Shown: positions 21,901 through 33,756 of the stretch, piece after piece
Layout: each line of letters opens with the position of its first letter
Position numbering within the stretch: the stretch's first letter is position 1
Origin: Gautieria morchelliformis
Taxonomy: Eukaryota > Basidiomycota > Agaricomycetes > Gomphales > Gomphaceae
Assembly (NCBI GenBank): GCA_015179125.1
Contig: WHVA01000021.1
Coordinates: 62,001-126,000 of the forward strand
Direction: 5' to 3'
Length of the DNA: 64,000 bases
Position numbers and translations under genes: made by a program
The notes under the pieces: model-generated
The model's database searches: none
What the model saw: the letters and a program-made list of their open reading frames with translations, nothing else
Told to the model about the DNA's origin: nothing

Positions 21901-24111
21901 GTACTTGTGGTTGGGGGTGTGGGAGCGTGTGCGTGTGTTGATGTTGTTGGTGCCAGGGGGGGTAGGAGGGCGGGAGGGCGCGGGTGTGGGTGGGTGGTGT
22001 GGCTGCGGGGCGGGCGGTGCTTGGTGTGGGTGCCATGCGGGACGGATACGCTGTGCCTCCGACACCGACGCCGGCACTGACGCCTACACCGACGCCGGCA
22101 TTCGGGGGGCGCACGACTGGGTGCGCGGTGGACGGGCGGTCTGCGGGCGCGGGTTGCGGGCGTGCCCTCGCAGCCGTCGCCGTTGTCCCAGGGCGGGGGC
22201 GGTCCGCGCCGCCCCACAGCCCGCCAGGGGAAAGCGTATCCGACGGACTATGGCTCGATGAGCTGTTCCCGCTGTTTCCGCTGTGGCTATTCCCATCTCG
22301 CCGCTGATAAATCCCGACCTGCTGATGCTCCCACCAACGCTTCGTCTCCTCGGAGCGCATCTGGTTCGTGAGCTCCTTCTCGCGCTCCTTCTCGCGGCGC
22401 TCGCGGGCCCGATCGGCGCGGTCACGGCGCTCGCGTTCTCTGCGGGATGCATCAGCACGCTCGCGGTCGCGCTCGGTGGCCTCAAGAACGCGCTCGCGCT
22501 CAGCAGTGGTTTCGGAGCCACGACGGTCGTGGCGCCTCGCCCACGCGTCTCCCGCTGCCCCGTCCTTGCTGCCCAGTCCCTCGCGACTGCCGGGGGCATC
22601 ACGACACCCCAACCCCTCACGGGTATTCGGTGGGGAGAGCGACGCCGACACATATGAGTACGAGGGGGGTGTGGGGGTGATACTGCCGCGACGGTCGGTG
22701 CGGTCGATTTGGAGGGGGGGCACAGAGGGGAGCTGGTGGTGCCGCTGCTGGCTGGAACTGCTGTCGGAAGTGGCGTTGCTGAGCCCGCCGGGGCTGTTGT
22801 GCATGGGTGAGATGCCACGGGTGTTTATAGGCGAGACGCCCATTCCGACGCCCTTTGGCATGAATTTGATACCGACAGACGGGCGCTGTGGCGGCTGTGG
22901 CGTGGGGGGAAGGCGCGGGAGCTGGGGCTGGGACGGGGAGGGGCGAAGGAGGCCGATTCTGTGGCGGGTGTTCAGGGAAGGGGTCTCAAAACCGTCGGAG
23001 AGGGACGCGTCATAGTTGGGTGCGAGGTCAATCCTGCGGTCGTCGTAGAGGTGAGTGGGCGCGATGTCGACCCTGCGGTCGCTGGTGGAGCTGGCGGTGT
23101 CAGGCTGGGAGTGCTGGGAGTGCGGGCTGGGGCGGGTGCCCTGGCGGGCCGCGGAGCGGACGGAGGTGCCGATATGGGGAAGGTGAGGCTGGCGGTCGCG
23201 GTCGTGGGGGACGGGCGGGGCAATGATAGGGGGCGGTGGGAGGGCGCGGATGTCGGGGCGGAGGTATATCTGGGCGTTGCGGCGCTGGATGATGAATTTG
23301 AGGGAGCCCATGCGGTCTGCACAGCGGTTGCAAAGGTCGAAAAGTGTGTCGTTGTTGAGGGGGTCGTCGAGGGCAGGTTCAGTGTCCTGGTAGAGGGCGA
23401 AGCCAAGCTGGTCTTCGTCGGGGATTTGGAGCTGAGAGTGCCATCAGAAAGGGCGTGTGGGTGGGAGACAGGGTGCTTACGGCGCTAAATATGAGCTCGC
23501 GAATTGCCTCTCCAGAACGGGAGGATGTGATGTTTACTTTGTGGTAGACTGACGAGTCTCCTGTTGCCATGATGATACGCTGTTCGAGGTGGTCGGTGGT
23601 GGGGGAGACGGGGATGTAGTTGTGTGAAATAGAGAGTGTGGGTGACTAGAAAAGAGTCAGCAAGACCACAACGGCAAAATATTCGACAGACACGCACTGG
23701 GTTAGACACAGGGTCGTTTGAGGGTCTGCGGTTGTGGTGAGGAGCTCTCCCAATGCCATGGCAGTCGGTATCGCGGTCAGACAGGAGGTTTGGAGCCTGG
23801 GCATGGAACGGGGGGGCCTTGTGTGAAGAATTGTCAAAGACGACGCCAGCAAAAGCGGCCGGTGGATTGGGCTGGCTGGGGGTGGGTGGTGGGGTGGTAT
23901 CCGGAGCTGGCGAGGAGCGAGAGCTGGCAGAGAGGTCGTCATGGGAGCGGGAGTGGCTGTGGGTAAAGATGGGGGCGGGAGGCTCGATGCTGTCGAGTGC
24001 GCCGCGGGGGGAGACGGATACGGTGTGGTGGAGTGCGTCGCTGTCGCTATCAGAGTCGGACTCCGTGGGATTGGTGATTATGAGAGGGCCTAGTCTGCGC
24101 TTGCCTGCCAT
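18999..24111 (-). CDS. BCK1: MAPKKK of the cell-wall-integrity pathway (BCK1/Mkh1 type), seven exons
   Basis: Minus-strand exons 24111-23698, 23645-23481, 23431-20137, 20071-19813, 19758-19284, 19228-19140 and 19089-18999 give 1595 aa in one phase-consistent frame. The C-terminal kinase domain is complete: Gly loop 'GKGTYGRVY', catalytic Lys in 'IAVKQVELP', 'HRDLKADNILLD', 'DFGISK' and 'APEMM', ending 'PTAAELRKHNYLELKPGW'. 'IFLEYVPGGSIGGCLRKHGKF' is the diagnostic BCK1-type subdomain. The N-terminus has the BCK1 regulatory region ('VYHKVNITSSRSGEAIRELIFSALQIPDEDQLGFALYQDT'). The ~900-residue middle is Ser/Pro/Arg-rich and disordered, with a (Lys/Arg-Glu-Arg) block (about 21061-21145). Acts downstream of PKC and upstream of MKK1/2-SLT2. 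Confidence 0.93.
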
Positions 24112-26184
24112 GGTGTGGGGGCGGGAAACGGGGGCGGTGGTGGAGGATCCAGAGCGGGGACGGCGACGGGCTCGTCGTCGTCGTCGTGGAGAACGATGAG
24201 GGGGGTTGCTGAAGAGGAGGATTCTCACGGGTGAGCTGTGACGCGCTGTGACAAAGCCAGTCACGAGGGCAGTCAACACCAAATATTCACGTCCGACGGA
24301 CTCTATGGATCCCACCTATTCGACAACACCAGCCTAATACATGCTGGAATTCCAATACAATTAGGGTCAGACAGTAGCCATGGCCTCTCGACAACGCCCA
24401 CGGGACCATGCATGGTTTGGACCGCATAATCATGCCGGAGAAGGCCGTCCAGGGTAACGTGGTCAGCGCACTGCAAGCAGCGAGGCACAGCCAACGTCTG
24501 ACGTGGGTGCTCGGTCACAAAGGAGAAGGGAAGAACACCGACTTGAAGCCACCAGCGACACACCGAGATGCCCAGCGACACCGAGATGCCCGGCGAGAGA
24601 TGCCCGGTGCACAGAGGAACGAAGACAGAGATCATAAGCAGGTGATACATCAATAGATTCAAAGTCGCGCAACCCAGAACCATAGGAGCCATTCCATATT
24701 GACCCGGCATGGTGCACAAAGGTATGGCGTGCCACATTGTGAGGCGAACTTACCGACGATACTGTCCTACTATCATTTTCAACGTTCGGAGTACGAGGTG
24801 CCTGAATGGACGGCGGGAAGAACGAACTACTAATTCGGTTTCTGTTGGCCAAAGCGAATGCAATCAGCCTACATCGACGAGACCAGCTGCCTTCACAAAC
24901 GATATCGACGTAACACTAGAAAAGAGGTAGAGGAGTTGAGTGCAAGAAGTACTACAATATTACGCCATGCTCGCACAGAGAGAGGAAAGAAAGACAGTCT
25001 GAAAGCGATGCTGTACGTCCTGGAAGATGTGCATAACTTGAATATAAAAACAAAATAACCTGAAGAACAGTTTAAAGGAGGCTGACCACAGACGAACGCC
25101 ACATTATTCTTCACTTCTTGTAGGTACGTCTGGGGTACCATGCTGGCCCAAGCAAGAGCGCCAGAGGAGAACAGTCCAATACCGAGGAGTATTAGGTTGA
25201 TGGAAGATGTGGCCTGGACTGGTGATCATAGCAAGAGACTCGCGAGCATGGCTGACCGTACCAGTGTTAAGATACCAGTATCGAACTGCGGGACTCAGGA
25301 GTGTTACGATGTGCATTGCCTCTCTTGTATCCTCTCAGTCTCGATCCAGCACTCTCCGCGTGTGCGCCAACGTCACGTAGATCAGCGACATTTCATAGTC
25401 CAGTGGTGTTCTGGAACTAACTTGTCCAAACAAGAGAGTCGGACGATGGGAGGGAACGAAGATGCTGTAAACTCGTAACCAGCTGCGACATTTACTACTA
25501 GCAACAGACTGGTCGCGAGTCTAGTAATCGTGTAGGTCAATATCGTGTTACTATGATGGTAATGTCTATGATGCTGTATCTTGTGGCTGCGACTCCAGTT
25601 GGGAATGCTGCGTTTCCACGACGTCATGTATCTAGATAAGGAGGTCTCCTCGTCGCAAGTCAAGGAATGTCTACCAGTTCGCGACACCTAAATAGTGCAG
25701 CATTCCTGCGTCTGAGAACAAGACCTGAGGCTCCGTCGTATCTGACCTTCCACGAGTCCGGCAAGGTGTGTCGACCCCAGCTTCTCGAATTCTGGCGAGA
25801 TACATAGTCCCTTGGACGTTGGGTAGATTCATCTTCTAATTAGGCTATATATGTACATTTCTGGCCATACATCATAAAATAGTAATATACATATTAATAT
25901 ATAAAATATCACCTGGTCGAATCCCTGTGGTGGTTGGAGAGCAGCCGTATATAAATTGCTTCTTGTTCTTACCCTTCATCCTTCGCAGTATTCGGGCACG
26001 ACGCCTGTTCCGCACGGCGAACCGTTTGCCCCAAGCAAACAGCCATCAGCAGACACCACGACCAAGCCAAAGGTGAAGGCACGTACCAGCCCAAGACCTC
26101 GACCCGAGGATGCCCCACCCAGCAGCGCACACGCAGCAGAGTCGTCGTACTCATAACACGCGCTTGCATGATCCACCGCCGAAT
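24112..26184. other. Gene-poor stretch
   Basis: No supported coding region. It contains a short tandem 'CACCGAGATGCCC' duplication near 24560-24590 and an AT-rich segment (about 25860-25910). Short ORFs here lack recognisable motifs or clean splice structure. Confidence 0.35.
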
Positions 26185-27030
26185 TCAAGCGGAATAGCCT
26201 GACCACGCCGTGGAGTGTTCATCAACAGCAGCGGAGACGGCGAGGCAATGAATATAACTATACCGCTGTCCACTGAGATCTTGCGGAACGTGCGGAATAT
26301 CGATTTTCCCTGTGGCAAGCTGGATTTGCAAGGCAGCTCGAAGCTCTATGCCCGTCAAGAAAGACCTCCCTGTGAGCATTTTGCGCATTTTGTCCATCGT
26401 CTCACACACGAGTACTATGGGATCGTTCCCATCTTCGGTGGATGAACTCCCTCTGCCATTACAAGGTGTATGGAAGTACGTCAATATGCAAGCACTCACT
26501 CGAAGAGGAAACCGTTGTCTTTTTTGTTTGCGAGTCACGAGAGGATTAGCTCAGCGTTAACCTTTCAAGAGGGGTATGTGTATGGCGGCCTTGGCGAGAA
26601 ATTGAACTACCAGAGGTACTTGACCAGTTGCCCTTGCACCCCATAGAATGTAAACCCACCCTACCCCCGTGACGGGCAGAAGGACTGCGTTGTTATGCTC
26701 GAGGTTCTTCTTATTGGCTTGACGCTCGGCTCTGAGTCTGCTACGAATAGGTCATTGAAAACCTGTAGGAGCCGAACCTGCAACAATATCTAGACTTGTC
26801 CCAAACTTCAGGGCATGTGTGAAGCCCTTGTCGTAGTCTTGTTTAAGGTCGCGGTCCTGATCCCACACGAAGTGAGCGCAGACAACACTAGTGCTCGTTT
26901 TGACTGTCGTAGCCTTTTGGAGCGAGAGCGGGTCGGATCGAGTCAGACGGCTAAACCTTCGACGCCCCCGTTGGCACGCACCGACATGCATAGATTGAAC
27001 GCTGCATCGGAAGAGTACAATCATTTATTT
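26185..27030 (-). pseudogene. Possible decayed host gene, family not recognised
   Basis: Minus-strand frames give protein-like stretches, 'FVWDQDRDLKQDYDKGFTH' near 26870 and 'TGVGWVYILWGARATGQVP' near 26640, with a further run at 26230-26530, separated by frameshifts and stops and without convincing introns. This looks like a broken gene, but I cannot name the family, and chance remains possible. Confidence 0.22.
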
Positions 27031-28079
27031 CTGTGTGGACATGATATTCCCAGTCTGCTGTGCAGTACTGCCAGACACGTGTGGCTCATATAGACCCAAA
27101 TTTCCTTGGCACAGCAGGACAGACACTTGGCTTGCGCACGGAGTTCCGACACGCGCGGCGAGACATTTTTAGTACCAGTATCGACACAAACCATATAACT
27201 GGACCATTGAAATGATGGCTGTTGAAAACCGCGTGTTGTGGCCATCGTTGTTCCCCTCGATCTTGACTCGGGTTGCCTGCGACGAGTCTTTCTTAGTGAC
27301 CCGGCCCAAGCTCATCCATTCTCGAAAACCAGAGAGTTTCTGTGAAACTCACTAATCCCGACAGTGAAGTCAGATCAGTGCGAATAATATATTAGAAGAG
27401 GTCGTGCACGCGACTCACGCGTTCTTTCTCACTGCTGTTCGGCAACCACTAATCTGTCCATAAATGCACCGGGAAAGCACCACACACGACACGTGATGGT
27501 CGCATAGAACGTCCAAGAGGTTTCCATCGCGTATTCCTGGGTGCTGCGCAGCTGTCTTCCTCACTCTGGTGCCATTGCCCGTTATCGTGGGCCCATATGA
27601 CACAGGACACTATTTTGGAAGCCTGCGAGAAACCACTCAGTCGAGGCTCCAGCAGTGTTGTATCGCCCCGTTCAGCACAGCGTACGCAGACTTCCTGCAT
27701 GCACGATGCAATGCGTTCGGTGCAACGCCCAGATGTGCTTGAATGGGAATTTGTTGAGCGAAAGGCGTGTATTCGGACAACGAAAGAGAGAGAATGATGC
27801 ACCGACTGAACACGTAATTTCCGAGGGAGACGTGTCTTAATATGTATTCCGTCATGAAATCCCTTATCAGATGCGGGGGGCCGGTGTATTAGGAGCTTAG
27901 TCACGGTCAGAGCACTGCGGTTGCCTCATGTGTCGTTCGCCACCCCCGCATGCCAAACATCAGTTGGTCGGATCGATGAGTGATCGAGATTCGAGAGAGA
28001 CTCTTTTTGGCAGATGGCCTGATGCGTACTTACATTGTGCCGCGCTGACCTTCATAAAACTGCTGGTGTGCTACATAGA
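27031..28079. other. Gene-poor stretch
   Basis: Scattered short ORFs only; nothing that could be supported as a gene or repeat. Confidence 0.3.
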
Positions 28080-28960
28080 TCATGAAGGCTGTTAAACTCG
28101 ACTTCCATCCACTATATAATTTGCAAGTTCCCCAGCAACAGTGCCCTCCCTCTTTTCCTGTCATCCGACCCATGATGCCCACTTCGGATCTCCCACCACC
28201 AGTATCTACATCTCTCTCCCTCGCACGAACCACAACGGACTTGTGGGCAATTTTTTTTACAAGTCTCGTGTCGGATGAAACACTTGAGACCGTATATGGA
28301 CTACTCGGCGTTCTCCAGAACATCGCAGGTGGGTGCGGCTGCCCTCAGCTGTACTTCTCCCTGGCATTTGTAAGGACGGGAGTCAACTGTGTAAAGGCGA
28401 GTCGATGATACATAGCTCCACGAGCTGTACAGCTGTATACCAAGATGTTGACATCAAGCATGTGCAGGTTTCAAGGAATAATGTGGCTGTCGCGACCAAA
28501 TATACCGAACATCTGAATGATATTGAAGCACACTTCGAAGCTGTCGAGAGGGGATCATATACGGCGGGCAGCGATATGACCGTTATTACTGATAAGCTTC
28601 GCTGGTGTGTCTAGATATACGTCATACATTTCGCGGATATCTCACTAACAGCTGCTGAATACTGGACAGCACCATCATACATGTTCGCGAGTCTCTCGAT
28701 CCGATCACGAAGCGTGGTCCTATCAAGTCCATCCTCCACTCCTTCACCGATTTTCAAACGCTGGAGGAAATCAAGAAATTAGAAAATGCATTTAGTATAT
28801 TCCAAGCTGTAACCCCCTACCACCTGCTCGGATACTACTAAATAGGCTAATATGTTTTTCTGTTCGTAGCGCTCTATCTTGGCCCTTCATGCCAGGCAAA
28901 TGGACACATCTACTACACTCCTCAACATTCGAGACAATTTGCAGGCAGGTATGGTGACCA
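28080..28960 (+). pseudogene. Remnant of an NLR/STAND-type N-terminal helical region
   Basis: Fragments in order and joinable by small introns: 'ETVYGLLGVLQNIAG' (~28290-28330), 'VSRNNVAVATKYTEHLNDIEAHFEAVERG' (~28470-28555), 'ESLDPITKRGPIKSILHSFTDFQ' (~28695-28765) and 'ALHARQMDTSTTLLNIRDNLQA' (~28875-28945). This pattern (helical repeats before a 'MDTSTTLLNIRDNLQ'-like linker) is what precedes the NACHT/NB domain in many Agaricomycete NLR-like proteins. No NACHT P-loop or repeat domain follows, so only a 5' relic remains. Family assignment is from memory of the pattern and is tentative. Confidence 0.4.
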
Positions 28961-29447
28961 TGTCTTTCATAACTAGCGTAGCTAATCTCTCTATGCCTCT
29001 AGGCGACTAATGTTAGGCCATACACAGCATTAAGTTTGATTTTATGTGGTATTCAAAGTTTCGGCCCGGAATGAATTCAGCTCTCAGAGTATCATGGCAG
29101 CAGGAAACTGCCAGAGTTGGGAGGGCAGGGCGACTCACAGCTGAGCATGACGCCGACGATGATCCCAGCATCTAAACATGGCCTTTATGTAGTTAGCCAT
29201 ACATGTATTTTCCGGGGCTGAGCCTCAATAGCATAGTGGAAAACAAACAGCCTACTGCACGCAAATTTCACGAGTGATATATAATCCAATCCTCATTCAA
29301 GTCAGTCATTTTCAGGATTTCTGGCCAGGCTGCACACGGGCGACCGAGTAGTGTCTCTGGAAAGGAGCAGGAGCTGGCATGGGGGTCTTCGTGGAAGCGC
29401 AGCGGCTACTAGATAAAATTTGGAGCGAGAGACTCGATGCTGGCCAG
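28961..29447. other. Intergenic, no gene seen
   Basis: Follows the NLR-like remnant; no NB-ARC/NACHT signature or other coding signal on either strand. Confidence 0.3.
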
Positions 29448-29996
29448 TGTGCCCCAGGTAGACAGATCTGTAGTTATGGTACGCTGTGTACGTCCCCCGC
29501 CGTCAGTCTCTTGATAGAGTCTTGCTTGAGCTGCGATACGAATAAGAACGTAGTGTGGACAACAAAAAAGGCGATGCACCCTCACAACCACTCGGCCTTG
29601 CCATGCTCCTTCCAGAGCAGCTTGCATGAGCTCTCCCTGGGCTCTGTCTGCGTTGCCAGGAAACTTGCGGCCGATTCGTAGTTCAACATCTGATGGAAGG
29701 TCATTCTTGCCTTTTAGGATCAAGACGTTATACTCGTGTTGGGAATTATGCGAAGCACGCCATCAGGTACCAGCTTGCCGCCCAATACCAGGTCTGCAGT
29801 TCTCAAAGCACAAGAAGTTGCGAGCGTGAGCAAAGATGGGTGGCCTGGGCCTGATGCAAGACGCAAGATGCAAACACCAGCCGAGTTGCATTGTTGTGGA
29901 GCTTATAGCATGCATACTGTGGCGAATTGGCGCGGATGGAATAACATCCCTGAATGATCGTGTGGACTCCCCAGCCATGACGGCCTTCAGAAGTAC
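29448..29996 (-). repeat. Dispersed ~540-bp repeat, copy 2 (inverted)
   Basis: Inverted copy of 7331-7868, about 22 kb away. It keeps the short frame 'KGKNDLPSDVELRIGRKFPG' with mostly conservative differences from copy 1, which hints that the reading frame was once under constraint. Confidence 0.6.
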
Positions 29997-30329
29997 TTTT
30001 GATGTCCCACTCAATATGTCATCAATGCCTCATCGTCCAAGGATGCCAACGACTCGAGCCGACAGTACTCGCTGACTCGAGCAACCCACCGCATCCGTCG
30101 CTGTGTTTGTGTCTGTTACGTCTCGTCAGACTCCTGATCCAAGCTTCCCAAAGGCACCTGGGGCGCCGGCTCGTTGGGATTCGAGGGTAGGTTTTCGCCT
30201 TCGTCTTCACGTGCCAGGTCCTCGAGTCCATGACTTACACGACCCACCGGTGGATTGGCATTGATCCTTCAATTCGGTGCGCTTGCTGGTCTGCTTTTGC
30301 CTTGTCACGCAGCTGTCGATGCCTTTTGG

Positions 30330-30545
30330 TCACCGCGCGACTATTTCAGTGGCTTTGAGAGTTGACAGAGGACGCGTCCTTTCGAATTTGTCACGATACC
30401 GGTCTAGGGAGATTGTCGCACGCACTTCTAACCCGCCCCGTCCAAAAAGAACGACATGGGCATCGGTTTCTAAACATGACAACGCACGGCTTGCCTCAAG
30501 CCTGCTAGATCCTACAATTACCACGGTGCGCGGATGTAAGTAGGC
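30330..30545 (-). pseudogene. Siroheme-synthase-like N-terminal fragment
   Basis: The minus strand reads 'TVVIVGSSRLEASRALSCL' then 'VVLFGRGGLE' and soon stops. A Gly-x-Gly/Ser-x-x-x-Ala-x-Arg nucleotide-binding start followed by 'ETDAHVVLFGRGG' is typical of the NAD-binding Met8/siroheme-synthase N-terminus in basidiomycetes. Only about 50 codons remain and no downstream domain is found, so this is a relic or transduced fragment. Confidence 0.4.
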
Positions 30546-30601
30546 GGAACGAGAGTATAAGTGAAGTACCGTGGGTTTCGGAAAACTCGCTCAGGTCTGC
30601 A

Positions 30602-30821
30602 CTAATCAGCTCGGGTTGGACCGCTGCGCAGTAGGCTCAGTCGTCACGGCGTCTCCGGACAGAGCTTCGCGACAGTGTAGTGAGCGCATGCTGGCAGGTC
30701 CCTCGCTGATTAGCTGTGTGGAAATCGGAGATTTAAACCACAACTAATCAGCTCGAGTGGGACCGCGGCGCAGTAGGCTCGAATCGTCGTGGCGTCTCCG
30801 GGGAGAGCGTCGCGACAGTAG
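30602..30821 (-). repeat. Ngaro-like B2-A2-B1 terminal block
   Basis: Two ~79-bp direct repeats (30602-30680 and 30744-30821, both starting CTAATCAGCTCG and ending GCGACAGT...AG) flank a ~69-bp unit (30675-30743) whose only other copy is at 33917-33974, the opposite end of the element. Confidence 0.6.
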
Positions 30822-31212
30822 AATTGATGCCGGAGCACCGTGAAAGTGCTATAAGAAAGATGGGTTTTGTGTATTTAGTAAAAGAGGGGTGTGAGAAAGG
30901 TATGAGCGCGTTAGCAGCGATGTGGACGGCATCAATGGTGAGCATGGTGTGTGAATCATACCGGTTGATTTACGTGGTACTAGTGCGAGAGGCAGAGAGA
31001 ACGTCGGTGACGGTGTTGTGTTTCTTCAAGATGGACTCGGAGAGTATGTCGGTGATGGTGTTGTGTTCTCTCAAGACGTCATGGACTCATTGGAATGATG
31101 GACCAATGTGCTCTCCGGGTGACCGGAAGACGTAAGGTGCAGGTATGCTGGTGTACGGAGCTGGGTGCATAGGTTTCAAAAAGAGAATAGTGTCGGGGTG
31201 AGTAGATATGGG

Positions 31213-31820
31213 CAGGAGAATGAGAATCGTGGTTCTCAGTTAGCAGCGATGTGGATGGTATCAAGGATTCATCTGCGCTGCGTCTCATGCAGTGCGGGAG
31301 GAGGGGTGTAAGGATTCCCATCTCGGGATGTGGTAAACGATGTGCTCTCATCGAGTTTCGTCAGAGTAGATGGCAATGCGGCGAACGGAAGGGCGTAGTG
31401 TCGACGCGTAATGAAGTGTGTAGCAGACAGCGTAGGTTTGAAAAAGAAGATAGAGTCGGATGGGATATGGGCAGGCAAAAAGAGTGTCCTATGTCGACGC
31501 TTGGGATCCAAATAAGAAGAGGCGTGGGTAGAAAATAGAGCGAGGAGAAATGAGAATGGTGGTCTCAGTTAGCAGTGATGTGGACGGCATCAAGGATTCA
31601 TCTGCGCAGCGCCTCGTGCAACCCGGGGGGAGGCATGTACGCAAGGATTCTCATCGCGGGATGTGATAGACGATGCGCTCTCATCGAGTTTCGTCAGAGT
31701 AGATGGCAATGCGGCGAACGGAGGGGCGTAGTGTCGACGCGTAATGAAGTGTGCAGCAGACATGTAGGTTTGAAGAAGAGGATAGAGTCGGATGGATAGG
31801 ATATGGGCAGGCGAAAGAGA
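31213..31820. repeat. ~330-bp tandem duplication within the Ngaro-like element
   Basis: Two copies, about 31213-31490 and 31543-31820, share 'CATCGAGTTTCGTCAGAGTA' and 'GGGCGTAGTGTCGACGCGTA'. A weaker partial third copy starts near 30905 (TTAGCAGCGATGTGGACGGC). Confidence 0.65.
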
Positions 31821-32133
31821 ATTCTATGTTGAAGTTTGGGATCCAAATCCACATGGCCAAAGAGGCGTTGGTGAAGGGTTCGAGATCCAGGTCTTTTGCG
31901 CTCCATGCGATGGCTTCAATGTTGAATTTTGGGATCCAAATCCACATGGTCAAAGAGGCGTTGACGAAGAGGTCGGGAGCCGGGTCTTTTGCGCTCCATG
32001 CGATGGCTTCAAGCATAAAGATACCACTGCCAGCTGCGAAGTGGTGTGCAAGCCAAGAGAGGTCACCGATGACCCGTTGGTTGACCCACAACAGTTGGTG
32101 TGGTTGATCTTTGCTGGCTATTTTCGCGTACAA
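31681..32133 (-). pseudogene. RNase H-like remnant with in-frame 31-aa duplication
   Basis: The minus strand reads 'NQRVIGDLSWLAHHFAAGSG' followed by 'LEAIAWSAKDPAPDLFVNAS', a pattern I associate with the RT/RNase H C-terminus of basidiomycete DIRS/Ngaro elements (NQxVxxDLxWF ... TDAS). The catalytic 'TDAS' Asp is Asn here. A 93-bp tandem duplication (31827-31919 and 31920-32012) repeats 31 residues in frame. Confidence 0.45.
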
Positions 32134-32262
32134 GGATGCTAGCCTGGTGCGGCGTCCGAGGTTGGATATTGATGCTCCAGTTGATACAGTCTGTGATCCG
32201 CTGAAACGACCTAGGGTGTGACTGGATCCGTCTAGTGCGAACCCAGTTACACCCGAGGTGCA

Positions 32263-32309
32263 CTGGATGGATTCGGCTCAAGGCTCGACCTTGAGCCGGA
32301 TCCATCCAG
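32263..32309. repeat. 21-bp inverted repeat (hairpin)
   Basis: Arms CTGGATGGATTCGGCTCAAG(G) and its complement with one mismatch, around a 5-base CTCGA loop. It lies inside the Ngaro-like element. Confidence 0.7.
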
Positions 32310-32554
32310 CGCGACTCGTGGCGGTGACCCCAACACCAATAGAAGTGATGGGTATGGTAGGCTGGTCGTCAGAACGGCTGATGTTGGAGAGGAGCAGGCC
32401 CCGAGGCTCTTGCTTGGGTGGATCGGTCTTAGAGGATGACTCGGTTATGATACTGCGGGCTGCTTGCTCTGAACAGCTCGGTAGCTAAGCAAGGCTCATT
32501 TCTTCATCGCGATGATCTCAGATGTCCGGTGTCACTTCTCAAGTATTGACAGAT

Positions 32555-33756
32555 CTAGACAAGGGCTGTTGGTGAAGCTTGGTCGGAAGGGGATTCCCCG
32601 GTCTCGTAGTTCTCCCAGGCGCGAACCGGTGGCGTTTTGAAGCGAGTGTAACCTCGGTGAGTGCCGTCTGCGTTGGTGACAGGAGGCACAAATATGCAGG
32701 TATCTGCAACCTTGGGTTGAGTCGGAGGACTTACCAAGGTTGCATAGTCTGCACGGTTCGGGGACGTTTAGCTGGAAGTCCTCTGACAGAGTTGCTCGTG
32801 GTTCGTGACGGTAACTCCGACGCTGATCGGCTGAGGTCTGAGAGGAGAATATATAGTCAATGAGAGCTTTTGGCCAGACGGATTGATCATAGACTGTGTT
32901 GCGATCCAGCGAGTTGATCGCTCCGTACGACTTGGTAATGTGGCCGGCATTGGCTTAAGTGAGTGTCCAGTCCCCGAGAGTTTGCGCACAAGAACGCCAG
33001 ATTCCGTCTGGAGTCTAAGTCCTGCTACGTGTTCGATACGCTTGGTATCTATCCTGGTGGCGACTATATTGGTGAGGTCCTTGTTTAGATCCACTGCTCG
33101 ATCGTGGATGATGCTCTCTCGTTCGCTCTCAGGGAGGTCCGGATGTCGCATGGTTGTGACTATTGATGCCTTGACGACACCGAGTTGGAGTAGCCCTCGC
33201 GTCCTGAGAGTGGGCGCGAGCTGGGCGGGCGACGTGAGTTCGTCGATTTCCCCTGAAAATCCGAGGTATCCCGATGTTTGCTCTGCCCGTCTTCGCTCTC
33301 GCTCGAGTCGTCCCTTCTTTTCCGCTTTCGTTCTTCGCCCCGTCTATGTTCCCGTTTCTGGGTCTTGCTAGCTGCTCGCACAGTTTCTCTGACTTCGCTC
33401 GAGTCTGAACTATTTTCGTCTGAATATCCTTTCACCCTCCTGGCGCTTTCAAGTAAGGACGGTCCGAAGTTGGAATCGAGAATTAGGAGGATTCGTTTGT
33501 TTGAATTGAAGATTTTGTGTTCGCTCGTTGATCTCCGTTGTTCGACGAGTTGAGCGATTTCGACCGTAGCTGAACCTTCGTCGGTAGATGCGTTTGAGTT
33601 CTTCTGTCCCTTTTCGTGCGAGTTCGGGTTCGAAGAGGGGAGCATGGGTGAACATTCTTGGAGTAGAGAATTGCGCGTGACAGCTAATTTTCGAAGTCTC
33701 CGGACATTGAGGGACGATTGTTGACGGTAGGCAGGTTTTGTAGACGAAAGAATCAC
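32555..33756 (-). pseudogene. Gag-like ORF1 remnant of the Ngaro-like element
   Basis: Frames 33756-33160, 33151-32768 and 32737-32555 are consecutive on the minus strand and separated by stops or frameshifts. The first is Ser/Arg/Lys-rich ('KRKRRDDSSESEDG'). The second has 'HPDLPESERESIIHDRAVDL', resembling the conserved gag core before the RT ORF in basidiomycete Ngaro elements. No CCHC knuckle was found. Confidence 0.35.

Noticed and set aside
20069..23488. Long plus-strand ORFs (up to ~520 codons) and alternative minus frames over the kinase gene
   Set aside because: They overlap the 3.3-kb central exon of the BCK1-like gene and consist of low-complexity Arg/Ser/Pro/Gly translations of a GC-rich, codon-biased sequence; none has a domain.
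24112..24315. Extending the MAPKKK N-terminus upstream of 24111
   Set aside because: The frame stays open but offers no ATG; the upstream sequence is basic and unlike BCK1.
24238..28020. Several 60-150 codon ORFs in the gene-poor stretch
   Set aside because: No domains, no consistent splice structure and both strands equally open; treated as chance except the weak remnant at 26185-27030.
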